Assembly: GCF_001045455.1 (NCBI RefSeq)
Contig: NZ_LFNE01000012.1
Coordinates: 39,507-103,506, forward strand
DNA: 64,000 nt
DNA from: Chryseobacterium sp. FH2
Lineage (GTDB): Bacteria > Bacteroidota > Bacteroidia > Flavobacteriales > Weeksellaceae
Direction of reading: 5' to 3'
Position 1 is the stretch's first letter; each line of letters opens with the position of its first letter. Below are positions 34,350-44,428 of this stretch, piece after piece. The notes under the pieces were generated by a model, which was not told the DNA's origin, did no database searches, and worked only from the letters and a program-made list of their open reading frames with translations. Position numbers and translations under genes: made by a program.

Positions 34350-35411
34350 ATGGAACAACTAAAATCAAACATTCTCTGTTTTTTCTGCCTGATCGTGGCA
34401 GCAGGTTCTTTTACTTCCTGTAAAGAAAAACAGAAAGAACCCGAAGCAAAATCCGTTGCCGTAGAGGTTCAGAAACTCAGTTATGATAACGGTACTTACA
34501 GTCAAGAGTATATCGGTACCATAGAAAGTGAAAATACCGTAGATGTGAGCTTCCTGACTATGGGAACCATCGAACGGATGTATGCGGCAGAAGGACAAAG
34601 AGTCTCCAAAGGCCAGCTTTTGGCAAGTCTCAATATGGCTTCGCTGAAAAGCACGCACGATTTGGCTGTCGCTACGTTGAAACAGGCGGAAGATGCTTAC
34701 AAACGGATGACCGCGATGTACGAAAGCAAAAGTTTACCGGAAATCCAGTACATCGACTACCGTACAAAACTGGAACAGGCAAAAGCCACCGAAGCGATTG
34801 CCCGTAAAAACCTGAAAGACGGTAATTTATACGCACCTCAGTCGGGTGTTGTCAGTGTAAGGTATGTAGAGCCGGGAGCGAGTGCAATGCCGGGAACACC
34901 TGTGTACCAGCTAATGGACATCGGTTCTGTAAAAATAAAAGTTGCCGTGCCCGAAAATGATATTTCTTCCATTCGTGTGGGCAGTCCGTGCAAACTGAAA
35001 GTTTCTGCACTCGGCAATCAGTCATTTAACGGGATTGTCGTAGAAAAAGGCGTTTCCGCAAATCCGATATCGCACACCTATGACATCAAGGTGAAAGTCA
35101 ACAACAGTGCAGGACAATTAAGACCGGGAATGGTTTGCAAAGCCTATCTGGATGATGATGTTTCCGAAAATGCACAGGGTAAAATCGTTGTTCCGCTAAA
35201 AGCTGTACAGGTTGATTATTCCGGAAAGCGTTTCGTATGGCTCAAAGGCAAAGACAACAAAGCGATTTATAAAGAAATAACGATTGGCAAATTGCAAGGA
35301 AATGGTGTCGTAGTAGAAAACGGACTTAACGAAGGGGACGAACTGATCACCGACGGTTATCAGAATATCAGCGAAGGTGTATTGCTAACGGCAAAAACTG
35401 CCACTAAATAA
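34350..35411 (+). CDS. RND efflux periplasmic adaptor (membrane fusion protein)
   Basis: 353 aa. A lipoprotein signal (IVAAGSFTSCKEKQ) is followed by SVAVEVQKLSYDNG and a first lipoyl half with GTIERMYAAEGQRVSKGQLL, a coiled coil (KSTHDLAVATLKQAEDAYKR) and the second lipoyl half APQSGVVSVRYVEPGASAMP. The C-terminal beta barrel includes GLNEGDELITDGYQNISEG. It links the pump to the outer-membrane channel. The last A of its TAA is the first base of the next ATG, so the two genes are tightly coupled. Confidence 0.9.
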   Translation: MEQLKSNILCFFCLIVAAGSFTSCKEKQKEPEAKSVAVEVQKLSYDNGTYSQEYIGTIESENTVDVSFLTMGTIERMYAAEGQRVSKGQLLASLNMASLKSTHDLAVATLKQAEDAYKRMTAMYESKSLPEIQYIDYRTKLEQAKATEAIARKNLKDGNLYAPQSGVVSVRYVEPGASAMPGTPVYQLMDIGSVKIKVAVPENDISSIRVGSPCKLKVSALGNQSFNGIVVEKGVSANPISHTYDIKVKVNNSAGQLRPGMVCKAYLDDDVSENAQGKIVVPLKAVQVDYSGKRFVWLKGKDNKAIYKEITIGKLQGNGVVVENGLNEGDELITDGYQNISEGVLLTAKTATK

Positions 35412-38400
35412 TGTTGGATATGGAAAAGAAAAAAGAACAAACCGGGCTTATAGCATTGGCTATGAAGTACAATAAGATTGTACTGCTGTTGATTTCGACT
35501 TTGGTATTGTTCGGTGCTTATGCACTCTACCAGATGCCAAAACAGGAATTCCCTGCTTTTACAATCCGTCAGGGTGTGGTGGTCGGGGTTTATCCTGGTG
35601 CTACCTCTGCCGAAGTAGAAGAGCAATTGGCAAAACCATTGGAAAACTTCCTTTTTACGTATAAAGAGGTCAAAAAAGCCAAGACTTATTCCCAATCAAG
35701 GGATGGTATTGTCTATGTGTTTGTGGAATTGAACGATGAAGTGAATAACAAGGATGAAGTGTGGTCCAAAATCAAACACGGGCTCAGCACTTTCAAAATG
35801 CAGCTGCCGTCAGGTGTATTGGCATTGATTGCCAATGACGATTTCGGAGATACATCGGCTTTGCTGATTGCTTTGGAATCCGATACCAAAACCTACAGGC
35901 AGATGGGTGATTATATGGAACAGCTGGAAGGACAGTTGCGTGGCATAGAATCAGTATCTAATTTAAGAAGATACGGTGAACAAAAAGAACAGTTGAGTAT
36001 CTATGTTGATAAAGAAAAAGTAGCAAGCTACGGCATCAATCTGTATAGTTTGTACCAGACTTTGCTGACAAAAGGAATGATTGCTCCCTCCGGACAGATC
36101 GACAACGATGAACTCGTGGTTCCGATACATATTACCCGTCCTTTCGCTTCGGAAACCGACCTGGAAGAACAAATCGTTTATTCCGATCTGCAAGGGAATT
36201 ACATTCGTCTGAAAGATGTAGCTGAAGTGGTACGTGAATACCCGAAAGCAAGCAGCTATACATTGAGCAACGATAAAAAAGCCCTTATACTATCTACGGA
36301 AATGCGTAGCGGCTACAACATCGTGCAGTACGGAAAAGATGTCGAGAAAGTATTGGAAAAATTTGAAAAAACGTTGCCTGATGATGTGAAAATCTATCGT
36401 ATCGCCGACCAGCCGTTAGTAGTAGATGCTTCGATTACGACCTTTTTGAAAGAGTTGTTGATCGCCATTGCAGCGGTGGTACTGGTAACGGTATGCCTCC
36501 TTCCCTTGCGTGTGGCGGGCGTGGCGGCATCGACCATTCCGATCACTATTTTTATTTCGATTGGTTTGATGTTCGCTTTTGGCATTGAACTCAATACGGT
36601 TACTTTGGCCGCTTTGGTTGTCGTTCTCGGGATGATCGTGGACAATTCCATCGTTATCGTCGACAGCTATCTCGAAAAATTGGATGAAGGAATTCCCCGT
36701 AAACAGGCTTCCATAGAAAGTGCGAAGGAATATTTCAAGGCGATTTTTTCGGCAACGCTGGCAATCGGAATTACGTTCTTTCCGTTTTTGCTGACTTTCA
36801 ACGGACAGTTATACGATTTCGTGAAAGCTTTTCCCTGGACAATTTTGATTACGCTGTCGATTTCCTTAGCCGTAGCGGTACTGTTCGTACCTTATCTGCA
36901 ATATGTATTTGTAACCAAAGGGTTGCACAATCCCAACGAAGAGAAAAAGGATAAAAAGCCATCCGTAATGGACAAAATACAATCGGCCTATGATAAACTA
37001 CTTCATACGGTGATGCGTTATCCGAAATCATTTTTCGCATTCGGAATACTAACGGTGGTTGCCGGAATATGGATGTTCCTTCAAATCCCGATCAAGCTGA
37101 TGCCGACTGCCGAACGTAATCAGTTTGCCGTAGAAATATTCCTGCCGCAGGCCAGTTCATTGGCACAGACCGAAAACGTAGCCAAAGATTTGGTAGCCGT
37201 ATTGAAAAAAGACGAAAGGGTAACCTCCATCACGACGTTTATGGGAACGGGATCTCCGAGATTCCATACCACCTATGCCCCGAAAATCGGTGGTTCTAAT
37301 TTCGCCCAGTTCATTGTCAATACGACTTCTGCCAAAGCAACGATTGAGATTCTGGATGAATACAGTACGAAATATGCGAATCACTATCCCGATGCTTTTG
37401 TCAAATTCAGGCAAATGGACTATCAGGCAGGCGTAGATGCCGATGTGGAAGTTCGTCTGACCGGAGACAACATTGCAGACTTGAAAGAGATTGCAGGTAA
37501 ATTACAATCGGACATCAAACAACTGGATGAACCTATCCGTGTGTACACCAACTACGAAGAAATATTACCGGATATCCGTGTTGCGGTAGATCCGGTAGAA
37601 TCCAACAGATTGGGTATCAACGAAGGTGTGCTGGGTGTCGGACTGGCTTCCCGGTTTGGAGGTTTGCCGATCACAACGATATGGGAGAATGATTATAATA
37701 TTCCCGTAGTGCTCAAATCCAAATGGGAAACCAGGGACCCGCAACTTTCCGACGTGGAGAACGAATACATTTCAGGGTTATTTTCGCCCGCTGTTCCTTT
37801 GCGTCAGGTAGCCGAAGTGAATACAGGTTGGAACGAAGGACAGATTGTCCGCAGAAACGGTGTGCGTACGCTTTCGGTTTATGCCGATCTCAAAAGAGGA
37901 AACCGCCCGGAACCGACACAAAAAGCCGTAGAAGAAATCGTACAGAAATATTCGGATGAACTATCCGCAAAAAATATTACTGTAACCTATGGCGGGTTGC
38001 AGGAAAGTAATGCCGAAACCTTGCCTACCATTATTTCGGGATTGTTGATTTCCGTAGCGATCATCTATTTTATCCTGGTTTTCCACTTCCGCAAGATCAA
38101 GCTGGCGTCGCTGGTTTTTGCTTCGACCTTGTTCAGCTTCTTCGGGGCAGCAGCAGGATTGTTACTGATGGATATGGAGTTTAGTCTGACTTCAGTACTC
38201 GGGTTGGTCAGCCTGATCGGGATCATCGTCCGAAACGGAATCATCATGTATGATTACATCGAAGAACTCCGGCATAAGGAAAATATGCCCGTACTGGAAG
38301 CCTGTCTGCACGCAGGAGAACGCAGAATGCGTCCGATATTGCTGACTTCACTGGCCGCTTCGATGGGTGTAATCCCGATGATTATCAGCAAAAGTCCGCT

Positions 38401-38539
38401 TTGGGCACCGATGGGAACGGTTATCTGTTTCGGTACGCTGATCTCGATGTTCTTTATCCTCACGATGCTGCCACTGATTTATTGGTTGGCTTACAAAAAT
38501 GAGGATAAGCAAACAGAAGTTGTAGCTGTAGAAGTTTAA
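35411..38539 (+). CDS. RND-family efflux permease
   Basis: 1042 aa with 12 membrane segments and two large periplasmic loops. Landmarks are KYNKIVLLLISTLVLFGAYA, YPGATSAEVEEQLAKPLENF, the transport-essential region VVVLGMIVDNSIVIVDSYLE (an Asp-Asp-rich TM4 core) and GLVSLIGIIVRNGIIMYDYI in the second half. This is the HAE1-like (AcrB/MexB) class. The start MLDMEKKKE overlaps the adaptor stop by one base. TolC-like and regulatory genes follow after three palindromic repeats, so the three pump parts are co-regulated. Confidence 0.92.
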   Translation: MLDMEKKKEQTGLIALAMKYNKIVLLLISTLVLFGAYALYQMPKQEFPAFTIRQGVVVGVYPGATSAEVEEQLAKPLENFLFTYKEVKKAKTYSQSRDGIVYVFVELNDEVNNKDEVWSKIKHGLSTFKMQLPSGVLALIANDDFGDTSALLIALESDTKTYRQMGDYMEQLEGQLRGIESVSNLRRYGEQKEQLSIYVDKEKVASYGINLYSLYQTLLTKGMIAPSGQIDNDELVVPIHITRPFASETDLEEQIVYSDLQGNYIRLKDVAEVVREYPKASSYTLSNDKKALILSTEMRSGYNIVQYGKDVEKVLEKFEKTLPDDVKIYRIADQPLVVDASITTFLKELLIAIAAVVLVTVCLLPLRVAGVAASTIPITIFISIGLMFAFGIELNTVTLAALVVVLGMIVDNSIVIVDSYLEKLDEGIPRKQASIESAKEYFKAIFSATLAIGITFFPFLLTFNGQLYDFVKAFPWTILITLSISLAVAVLFVPYLQYVFVTKGLHNPNEEKKDKKPSVMDKIQSAYDKLLHTVMRYPKSFFAFGILTVVAGIWMFLQIPIKLMPTAERNQFAVEIFLPQASSLAQTENVAKDLVAVLKKDERVTSITTFMGTGSPRFHTTYAPKIGGSNFAQFIVNTTSAKATIEILDEYSTKYANHYPDAFVKFRQMDYQAGVDADVEVRLTGDNIADLKEIAGKLQSDIKQLDEPIRVYTNYEEILPDIRVAVDPVESNRLGINEGVLGVGLASRFGGLPITTIWENDYNIPVVLKSKWETRDPQLSDVENEYISGLFSPAVPLRQVAEVNTGWNEGQIVRRNGVRTLSVYADLKRGNRPEPTQKAVEEIVQKYSDELSAKNITVTYGGLQESNAETLPTIISGLLISVAIIYFILVFHFRKIKLASLVFASTLFSFFGAAAGLLLMDMEFSLTSVLGLVSLIGIIVRNGIIMYDYIEELRHKENMPVLEACLHAGERRMRPILLTSLAASMGVIPMIISKSPLWAPMGTVICFGTLISMFFILTMLPLIYWLAYKNEDKQTEVVAVEV

Positions 38540-38564
38540 AATGAAACATTAATCATTGATAAAT

Positions 38565-38815
38565 AACCATTAAGGAATTAAGAAAATTAAGCCTTAATGA
38601 ACCTTAACTCCTTAATGGTTCAATATAAAATTAGTCAGAAGAAATAATTCAAAAAATCAATAACCATTAATGGATGAACAGAATTAAGCCTTAATGAATC
38701 TTAGCTCCTTAATGGTTCGATGTAAAATTAGTCGGAAGAAATTAATTCAAAAAATCAATAACCATTAATGGATGAATAGAATTAAGCCTTAATGAATCTT
38801 AACTCCTTAATGGTT
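38565..38815. repeat. Three tandem copies of a 56-bp palindromic repeat
   Basis: Copies at 38565-38620, 38662-38717 and 38760-38815, with a period of 97-98 bp. Each begins AACCATTAA, has TTAAGCCTTAATGAA in the middle and ends CTCCTTAATGGTT, so the ends pair (AACCATTAAGGAxTTAAG with its inverse). The spacer TAAAATTAGTCxGAAGAA is also repeated. Related copies lie after four further genes up to 46 kb. Confidence 0.8.
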
Positions 38816-38834
38816 CAATATAAAATTAAAAAAA

Positions 38835-40181
38835 ATGAAAATAAATCACATATACACCATTGCTTTGATGCTCCTGACATCCGTGTCTTACGGACAAACA
38901 CTAACCTTGGAACAATGCAAACAGCAGGCATTGGAAAATAATAACAACGTAAAAAACAGCCGATTGGAAATTCAGGCTGCGAAGGAAATCCAAAAGGAAG
39001 CGTACACCAATTACTTTCCGAAAGTAAGTGCCGGAGCTTTGGGTATGCAGGCAATTGATCCATTATTGGAAATCAATATGGCAGGAGGAAATTTACCGGT
39101 TTACGACGGAAATCCCGCTAACCTTGCCAATCCAACCCAGTTTGCCTATATGCCCGGCGTGAATATGGGGCTTTTCAACCAAATGGGACTTGGGTATGTG
39201 AATGCGCTGCAGCCGATCTATACCGGTGGGAAAATCAAAACAGGGAATCAATTAGCAGCCTTGAATACATCCGTTAAAGAGAGCCAACAGCAATTATCGG
39301 ACAAGGAAATATTGATGAAAGCCGAAGAACAGTACTGGCAGGTAGTCGTCTTGCAGGAAAAAGAAAAAACCTTGCAGGCATACAGTGATTTTCTGGACAA
39401 ACTGCACAAACAGGTCAATAATGCCTACAAAAACGGTTTGATTGTCAAAAACGATCTGTTGAAAGTAGAGATAAAACAAAGCGAACTGAAAGTCAGTAAA
39501 ATACAATTGGAAAACGGCAAGAAACTTTCGCTGATGCAGCTTTGCCAGACTATCGGACTGGATTATCAATCCGGAATGAATGTGCAGGGCGATCTGAGTT
39601 TATTGCAAACTCCTGAATCGTATTACGTTCCCAACGATGAAGCCCTAAAAGTAAGACAGGAATACCAACTATTGGAAAAAATGGTGCAGGCATCCGAACT
39701 GGAAACCAAAATGAAAAAAAGCGACTATATGCCTACCGTTGGGGTTGGCGTCAATGGTTATTACCTCGACCAGTTTGAGAGTGGAAACAAAGGTGCTTTT
39801 AACGGGATGGTCTATGCGACTGTTTCCATCCCAATATCGGATTGGTGGGGTGGAAAACACAAGCTGAATGAACTGAAATTCAGGGAAGATATGGCGAAAA
39901 ATACCCAAAAGGAAAACGAAGGATTGCTCAAACTTCAGATGGAAAAAGCCTGGACAGACCTCAATGAAGCACACGACAAAATTCAGCTTTTGGAAGAAAC
40001 TTTGGCACAGACTGAAGAAAACCTCAAAGTGAATCAGAACAGCTATAACAACGGCTTGATTCAGTTATCGGACTTGCTGGAAGCACAGGCTTTGAAAACA
40101 GAAACCGAGGATAAACTCACCGAAGCAAAAAGTACTTACAAAGTGAAAATAGCGGATTACCTGAAAGTAACAGGAAGATAA
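38835..40181 (+). CDS. TolC-like outer-membrane efflux protein
   Basis: 448 aa with a signal peptide (IYTIALMLLTSVSYG). It starts LTLEQCKQQALENNNNVKNS and has the two mirrored OEP halves, with YVNALQPIYTGGKIKTGNQL and VYATVSIPISDWWGGKHKLN. Long helical coiled-coil stretches are seen between them. It forms the tunnel of the efflux complex with the adaptor and permease encoded upstream. About 20 bp separate it from the last repeat copy. Confidence 0.9.
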   Translation: MKINHIYTIALMLLTSVSYGQTLTLEQCKQQALENNNNVKNSRLEIQAAKEIQKEAYTNYFPKVSAGALGMQAIDPLLEINMAGGNLPVYDGNPANLANPTQFAYMPGVNMGLFNQMGLGYVNALQPIYTGGKIKTGNQLAALNTSVKESQQQLSDKEILMKAEEQYWQVVVLQEKEKTLQAYSDFLDKLHKQVNNAYKNGLIVKNDLLKVEIKQSELKVSKIQLENGKKLSLMQLCQTIGLDYQSGMNVQGDLSLLQTPESYYVPNDEALKVRQEYQLLEKMVQASELETKMKKSDYMPTVGVGVNGYYLDQFESGNKGAFNGMVYATVSIPISDWWGGKHKLNELKFREDMAKNTQKENEGLLKLQMEKAWTDLNEAHDKIQLLEETLAQTEENLKVNQNSYNNGLIQLSDLLEAQALKTETEDKLTEAKSTYKVKIADYLKVTGR

Positions 40182-40192
40182 GTGATAATTAA

Positions 40193-40248
40193 AACCATTA
40201 AGAAGTTAAGATTCATTAAGCCTTAATTTTCTTACTGCCTTAATGGTT
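40193..40248. repeat. 56-bp palindromic repeat, single copy
   Basis: AACCATTAAGAAGTTAAG pairs with the end CTTACTGCCTTAATGGTT. The ATG of the next AraC gene (40243) lies within the right arm (TTAATGGTT). A hairpin here would cover the start codon. Confidence 0.75.
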
Positions 40249-41145
40249 CAACAGATAAGTTTAAATACAAAAGACGTGTTAAGAAAAATAAATAATGATT
40301 TAAAATTCACTGAAAACATCAGGCTGTTTTCCGAAAAAGAGATGTCCGAAGTAGTCGATACCGGGCATCCGTTCCGTCCGAAAAATTCGGCTGTACTGTT
40401 TGTGAAACAAGGTGAATTGCAGATTAAGGAACAGATTACGCCTATCACCATTACCGGAGAATCGTTTTCGTTCATCAACAAAAAATATGTGTACGAAATA
40501 GCATCCATAAGCGAGGATATTGAATTGGTTATCTTGACTTATCCGCAGGAATTTCCGGATCGGATCATTCCCCATATAAACAAACAGAAAGTGTACCGCA
40601 ATCTGGACAAGCAACATCTTTATAATTTTCCCATTACAAACGGTGAATCGGATGTGTTGTGGAAAAACCTTGACGTTATCGGATATTATCTCTCACACCG
40701 GCAAGAGGTTGATTATACTACGGAAATTGTGGAAAGCTATTTCACCGGGCTTGCTTATCGTCTTATGGAGATTGTAGATCGCGATAATCAGGAACTGCGT
40801 GATAAAATGACACGTACCGAAAAGATCGTGTACGATTTTACCTCCTTGGTTTCGGATTATTATCTGATGAACAAACACGTTTCCTTCTATGCGGATAAGC
40901 TGCTCATTTCTGAAAGGCATTTAGGTACTGTAGTAAAACGTGAAACGGGGAAAACGCCCCTTATTATCATCAATGAATTTTTAATCAATGAAGCCAAAGC
41001 ACAACTGGCGGATTTTTCACTTAGTCTTGCCGAAATAGCCCACAACCTGCGTTTCAGTGACCAGTATTCATTTTCCCATTTCTTTAAGAAACATCTAAAA
41101 ATAAGTCCTACACGGTATAGAAAAGAAGTTGAACGATTGATATAA
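40243..41145 (+). CDS. AraC-family transcriptional regulator downstream of TolC
   Basis: 300 aa from the ATG at 40243. A GTG at 40276 is the next plausible start and would avoid the repeat. The sensor domain has NSAVLFVKQGELQIKEQITP and ITGESFSFINKKYVYEIASI. The HTH region is VSFYADKLLISERHLGTVVK and LSLAEIAHNLRFSDQYSFSH, ending KISPTRYRKEVE. It resembles the AraC regulator at 33331 in plan and could be the second regulator of the same set of promoters. Confidence 0.85.
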   Translation: MVQQISLNTKDVLRKINNDLKFTENIRLFSEKEMSEVVDTGHPFRPKNSAVLFVKQGELQIKEQITPITITGESFSFINKKYVYEIASISEDIELVILTYPQEFPDRIIPHINKQKVYRNLDKQHLYNFPITNGESDVLWKNLDVIGYYLSHRQEVDYTTEIVESYFTGLAYRLMEIVDRDNQELRDKMTRTEKIVYDFTSLVSDYYLMNKHVSFYADKLLISERHLGTVVKRETGKTPLIIINEFLINEAKAQLADFSLSLAEIAHNLRFSDQYSFSHFFKKHLKISPTRYRKEVERLI

Positions 41146-41283
41146 ATAAAAACGAAGCAGTGGATAGTAAACGTTGTAACTGAAAGTAGTGCAATGATTT
41201 ATTTTTTTATTTTTGAAACTGAACATCTATTTCTTTTAGATTCATAAACCTGACAGTAAAATCATCCAAATTATTACATAATA

Positions 41284-42246
41284 ATGACCGTAGAAGAATT
41301 AAAATCAAGATTGAGTATTCCTGTTATCGCCTCGCCAATGTTTTTGGTTTCCGGGACAAAACTCGTTATCGAATGCTGCAAAAACGGAGTTGCGGGTACC
41401 TTCCCTGCACTTAATGGCAGAACAAGCGAACAGTTTGAAGCAATGCTCAAAGAAATCACTTCCGAGCTGGAAAAGTTTGAACAGCAAACAGGAATTAAAC
41501 CCGCACCATTCGGAGTAAACATTATTGTCAATAAGACCAATCCACGTATCCTTCCCGATCTGGAATTGTGTAAAAAATACAAAGTTCCGATTATCATCAC
41601 CTCATTAGGTGCAGTAAAGGAAGTGGTAGATTCCGTTCACAGTTATGGCGGACTTGTCTTTCACGACATCATCAAAAAACGCCACGCCGAAAAAGCTGCC
41701 GAAGCCGGTGTGGACGGTCTTATCTGTGTTTCCGCAGGTGCAGGCGGGCACGCCGGAACTGCCAGTCCGTTTGCATTGGTTGCCGAAATCAAAAGTTTTT
41801 ACAGCGGAGTACTATTGCTGGCAGGAAGCCTGAATACAGGTAGTGATGTACTCGCCGCACAAACCATCGGAGCCGATTTTGCCTATATGGGAACCCGTTT
41901 TATCGCTACCGCCGAATCTCTTGCACAGCAAGAATACAAGCAGATGGTCGTTGATTCGGATATCGATGATATTATCTATACCGACAGTATTTCGGGTGTA
42001 AATGCCAATTTTCTGAAAAAGAGTATCGAAGAACATCACGTCAATACCGATGCCAAAGTACAGGAAGATTTTTCTCAACTGAATAATGAGCACGCAAAAG
42101 CCTGGAAAGATATCTGGTCTGCAGGGCAGGGAAGTGCCGGTATTCACACGGTACCGACAGTTGCGGATTTGGTAAAGCAATTGAAGACAGAATACCGTTC
42201 AGCATTGGATAAAAACATGAAAATAGCAGGACACTTTAAGCATTAA
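41284..42246 (+). CDS. Nitronate monooxygenase (2-nitropropane dioxygenase family)
   Basis: 320 aa. The flavin-binding TIM barrel has LSIPVIASPMFLVSGTKLVI near the start, FGVNIIVNKTNP, and DGLICVSAGAGGHAG with the catalytic His. The C-terminal part is AQTIGADFAYMGTRFIATAE, another FMN-binding loop. It oxidises alkyl nitronates, such as the toxic propionate-3-nitronate, using FMN. Its place behind an efflux pump fits a detoxification role. Confidence 0.88.
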   Translation: MTVEELKSRLSIPVIASPMFLVSGTKLVIECCKNGVAGTFPALNGRTSEQFEAMLKEITSELEKFEQQTGIKPAPFGVNIIVNKTNPRILPDLELCKKYKVPIIITSLGAVKEVVDSVHSYGGLVFHDIIKKRHAEKAAEAGVDGLICVSAGAGGHAGTASPFALVAEIKSFYSGVLLLAGSLNTGSDVLAAQTIGADFAYMGTRFIATAESLAQQEYKQMVVDSDIDDIIYTDSISGVNANFLKKSIEEHHVNTDAKVQEDFSQLNNEHAKAWKDIWSAGQGSAGIHTVPTVADLVKQLKTEYRSALDKNMKIAGHFKH

Positions 42247-42273
42247 TAGATTAATGACAAGAATACTTAATGA

Positions 42274-42460
42274 ATCTTAATGCCTTAATGGTTTTTATAA
42301 GAAATACCAACATAAGCATTAAACCATTAAGAAGTTAAGGAAATTAAGGTCTTTTTCTTAATGGACCTTAATCCCTTAATGGTTAAGAAAAATAAATAAA
42401 AAGTTAAACCATTAAGAAGTTAAGGGAATTAAGGTCGTTTTCTTGTCTTATCTTACTGTT
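42274..42460. repeat. Cluster of palindromic repeats (one partial, one full, one degenerate)
   Basis: A right half at 42274-42293, a full 63-bp copy at 42322-42384 (AACCATTAAGAAGTTAAGGA ... CCTTAATCCCTTAATGGTT), and a copy from 42407 whose right arm is worn. They lie between the nitronate monooxygenase gene and the thioesterase remnant. Confidence 0.7.
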
Positions 42461-42509
42461 AAAATCAAATAAAATTGTCAAATTTCAAAAATCAAATAAA
42501 TATTATTTT

Positions 42510-42961
42510 ATGAACCAGGAAACCTTTAAACAACTACTCACCACCCAAATTCCTATTGCCTGGATTGCCGGTGTAAGACTTGAAAGCTTCAGCGATAATG
42601 AGATGCAAACTTCAGTGGAACTAGATTTCCTGAACCAGAACCCTTTTAAAAGTATGTTCTGGGCAGTAGAAGGTATGGCTGCCGAATTTGCAGGCGGTAT
42701 GATGTTGCTTTCCAAAATAGAACAGTCCGGAAAAAATATTGCCACATTGGTAATAAAAAACGAAGCCACATTTACGAAAAAAGCAATGGGAAAGATCGTG
42801 TTTACCTGCAATCAGGGAGAACAAATAGATGAAGCAATCCGCAGGCTGTAGAAACCAAACAGGGAATTCTTGTACCGCTTACCAGCATAGGAACGGATGA
42901 AGCAGGAGACGAGGTGGCCCGTTTTGAATTTACGTGGAGCATCAAACTGCGTAATTCATGA
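42510..42961 (+). pseudogene. DUF4442/hotdog thioesterase-like gene with a frameshift
   Basis: The first 114 codons give PIAWIAGVRLESFSDNEMQT and FKSMFWAVEGMAAEFAGGMM, the hotdog core with its helix. The frame is lost at about 42845 (EAIRRL*). A shift gives AVETKQGILVPLTSIGTDEA and ARFEFTWSIKLRNS, the expected last strands, with the stop at 42959. One missing base would restore the whole 150-residue protein. Real loss or a sequencing error cannot be told apart here. Confidence 0.7.
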
Positions 42962-43048
42962 TAGCAAGATATTGTGTATTAAGAGCTTCAGTAAAGTTTA
43001 ATGCCCTTGAGTATTTTGTTGATTGCAAAAATATGTTGTTTAATAAAA

Positions 43049-43090
43049 ACGACTTTCTGAACATTAATACGCTCTAATTGATAATGCTAT
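43049..43090 (+). promoter_or_regulatory. Shared upstream element, copy 2 (alcohol dehydrogenase)
   Basis: ACGACTTTCTGAACATTAAT and ATTGATAATGCTAT match copies 1 and 3. A TAnnTTTG-like element (AGAATTTTGTAT, about 43108) follows at a distance similar to that of the other copies. Confidence 0.55.
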
Positions 43091-43167
43091 AACTGTTTGT
43101 TTTTTAGAATTTTGTATCGTTAAACAGGGATTGTCCACAAAAACAAAAAAATCTCAAAAATATCATT

Positions 43168-44373
43168 ATGAAAAAATCACTTTATAAACTGTATTATAGG
43201 ACCTACCAATCGATATTAAGATTGGGTGCTCCTCTGTTGCCTTGGAGAAAGCCAACACTTGTTCAAGGTCCCGGAAGTTTGTCTCAACTTCCAAAAATCA
43301 TAGCAGATCTGTCTATAAAAAGAGTTCTTATCGTGACTGACAAAGGGCTCATGCAGTTGGGAATGGTAGACCCCTTATTGGAAGGGCTTCAGGCGAAGGG
43401 AGTGACTTACACCATCTATGACGGCACGGTACCGAACCCCACCATAGACAATATAGAAGATGCGCTAAAACTTTATCACAGTGGTAATTGCGAGGCCATC
43501 GTCGCTTTCGGTGGCGGTTCGCCGATGGACTGTGCCAAGGTTGTAGGAGCCAAGGTTGCCCGCCCGAACAAACCGATCCCGAAGATGAAAGGGCTTATGA
43601 AGGTGTTGTTCAAAACACCGACACTTTTTGCCATTCCCACCACTGCCGGAACCGGAAGCGAAACGACTGTGGCCGCCGTGGTTTCCGACAGCCGTACCCA
43701 CGAGAAATATGCCATCAACGATACGGCACTTATCCCGAGTTATGCGGTTTTGGATCCCGAGCTTACGGTAGGTTTGCCTAAACACGTGACCTCGGTCACA
43801 GGAATTGATGCCCTTACCCACGTTGTAGAATCTTATATCGGACAAAGCAGTACAAAAAAAACCAGAGAAGCCGGTTTGAAGGCACTCTCGCTGATACACG
43901 CCAACCTGTACGAAGCCTATATCAATCCGACCAATATCGAAGCAAGAGAAAATATGTTAAAGGCTTCCTTCCTGGCAGGTTTTGCCTTTACACGAGCTTA
44001 CCTGGGTTATGTGCATGCTATTGCGCACACGTTGGGCGGGTTTTACGGCGTACCGCACGGACTGGCGAATGCAGTGGTCATGCCGTATGTCCTCGAATAC
44101 TATGGTGCTCCGGCACACAAAAAGCTGGCAGAACTCGCAGACCACATCGGAATTACCGGGAAGGATGATGCAGAAAAAGCATCTAAATTCATCGCTTATA
44201 TAAGAGAATTTAATCAAAAGATGGACATCCCTGACAAGATCAGTTGCATCAAAAAAAGTGACATCCCGAAAATGGTCGACAGAGCATTGGATGAGGGCAA
44301 TCCGTTTTACCCGGTTCCACGGATATTTTTCAGGGAAGATCTGGAGATCTTATATAACCGTATCAGCGGCTGA
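43168..44373 (+). CDS. Iron-containing alcohol dehydrogenase
   Basis: 401 aa. The N-terminal nucleotide-binding domain has PNPTIDNIEDALKLYHSGNC and AIVAFGGGSPMDCAKVVGAK. The metal site is in the second half: GIDALTHVVESYIG with its Asp and His, then ARAYLGYVHAIAHTLGGFYG and PHGLANAVVMPYVLEYY with further His ligands. It is a group III, Fe2+ or Zn-dependent reductase of aldehydes. It is followed by an aldehyde dehydrogenase with the same upstream element. Confidence 0.9.
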   Translation: MKKSLYKLYYRTYQSILRLGAPLLPWRKPTLVQGPGSLSQLPKIIADLSIKRVLIVTDKGLMQLGMVDPLLEGLQAKGVTYTIYDGTVPNPTIDNIEDALKLYHSGNCEAIVAFGGGSPMDCAKVVGAKVARPNKPIPKMKGLMKVLFKTPTLFAIPTTAGTGSETTVAAVVSDSRTHEKYAINDTALIPSYAVLDPELTVGLPKHVTSVTGIDALTHVVESYIGQSSTKKTREAGLKALSLIHANLYEAYINPTNIEARENMLKASFLAGFAFTRAYLGYVHAIAHTLGGFYGVPHGLANAVVMPYVLEYYGAPAHKKLAELADHIGITGKDDAEKASKFIAYIREFNQKMDIPDKISCIKKSDIPKMVDRALDEGNPFYPVPRIFFREDLEILYNRISG

Positions 44374-44428
44374 TCATAATTTGCAATAGACCAATATAAT
44401 CGTCAATAAGTAAAAAATAATTATGAAA

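Noticed and set aside
38540..38834. Possible CRISPR array because of three regular repeats
   Set aside because: The units are 56-bp palindromes with conserved spacers. There are no variable spacers and no cas genes. Single copies occur elsewhere.
43465..43899. 144-aa minus-strand open frame inside the alcohol dehydrogenase gene
   Set aside because: It mirrors a strongly supported plus-strand enzyme with intact motifs and has no independent family features.
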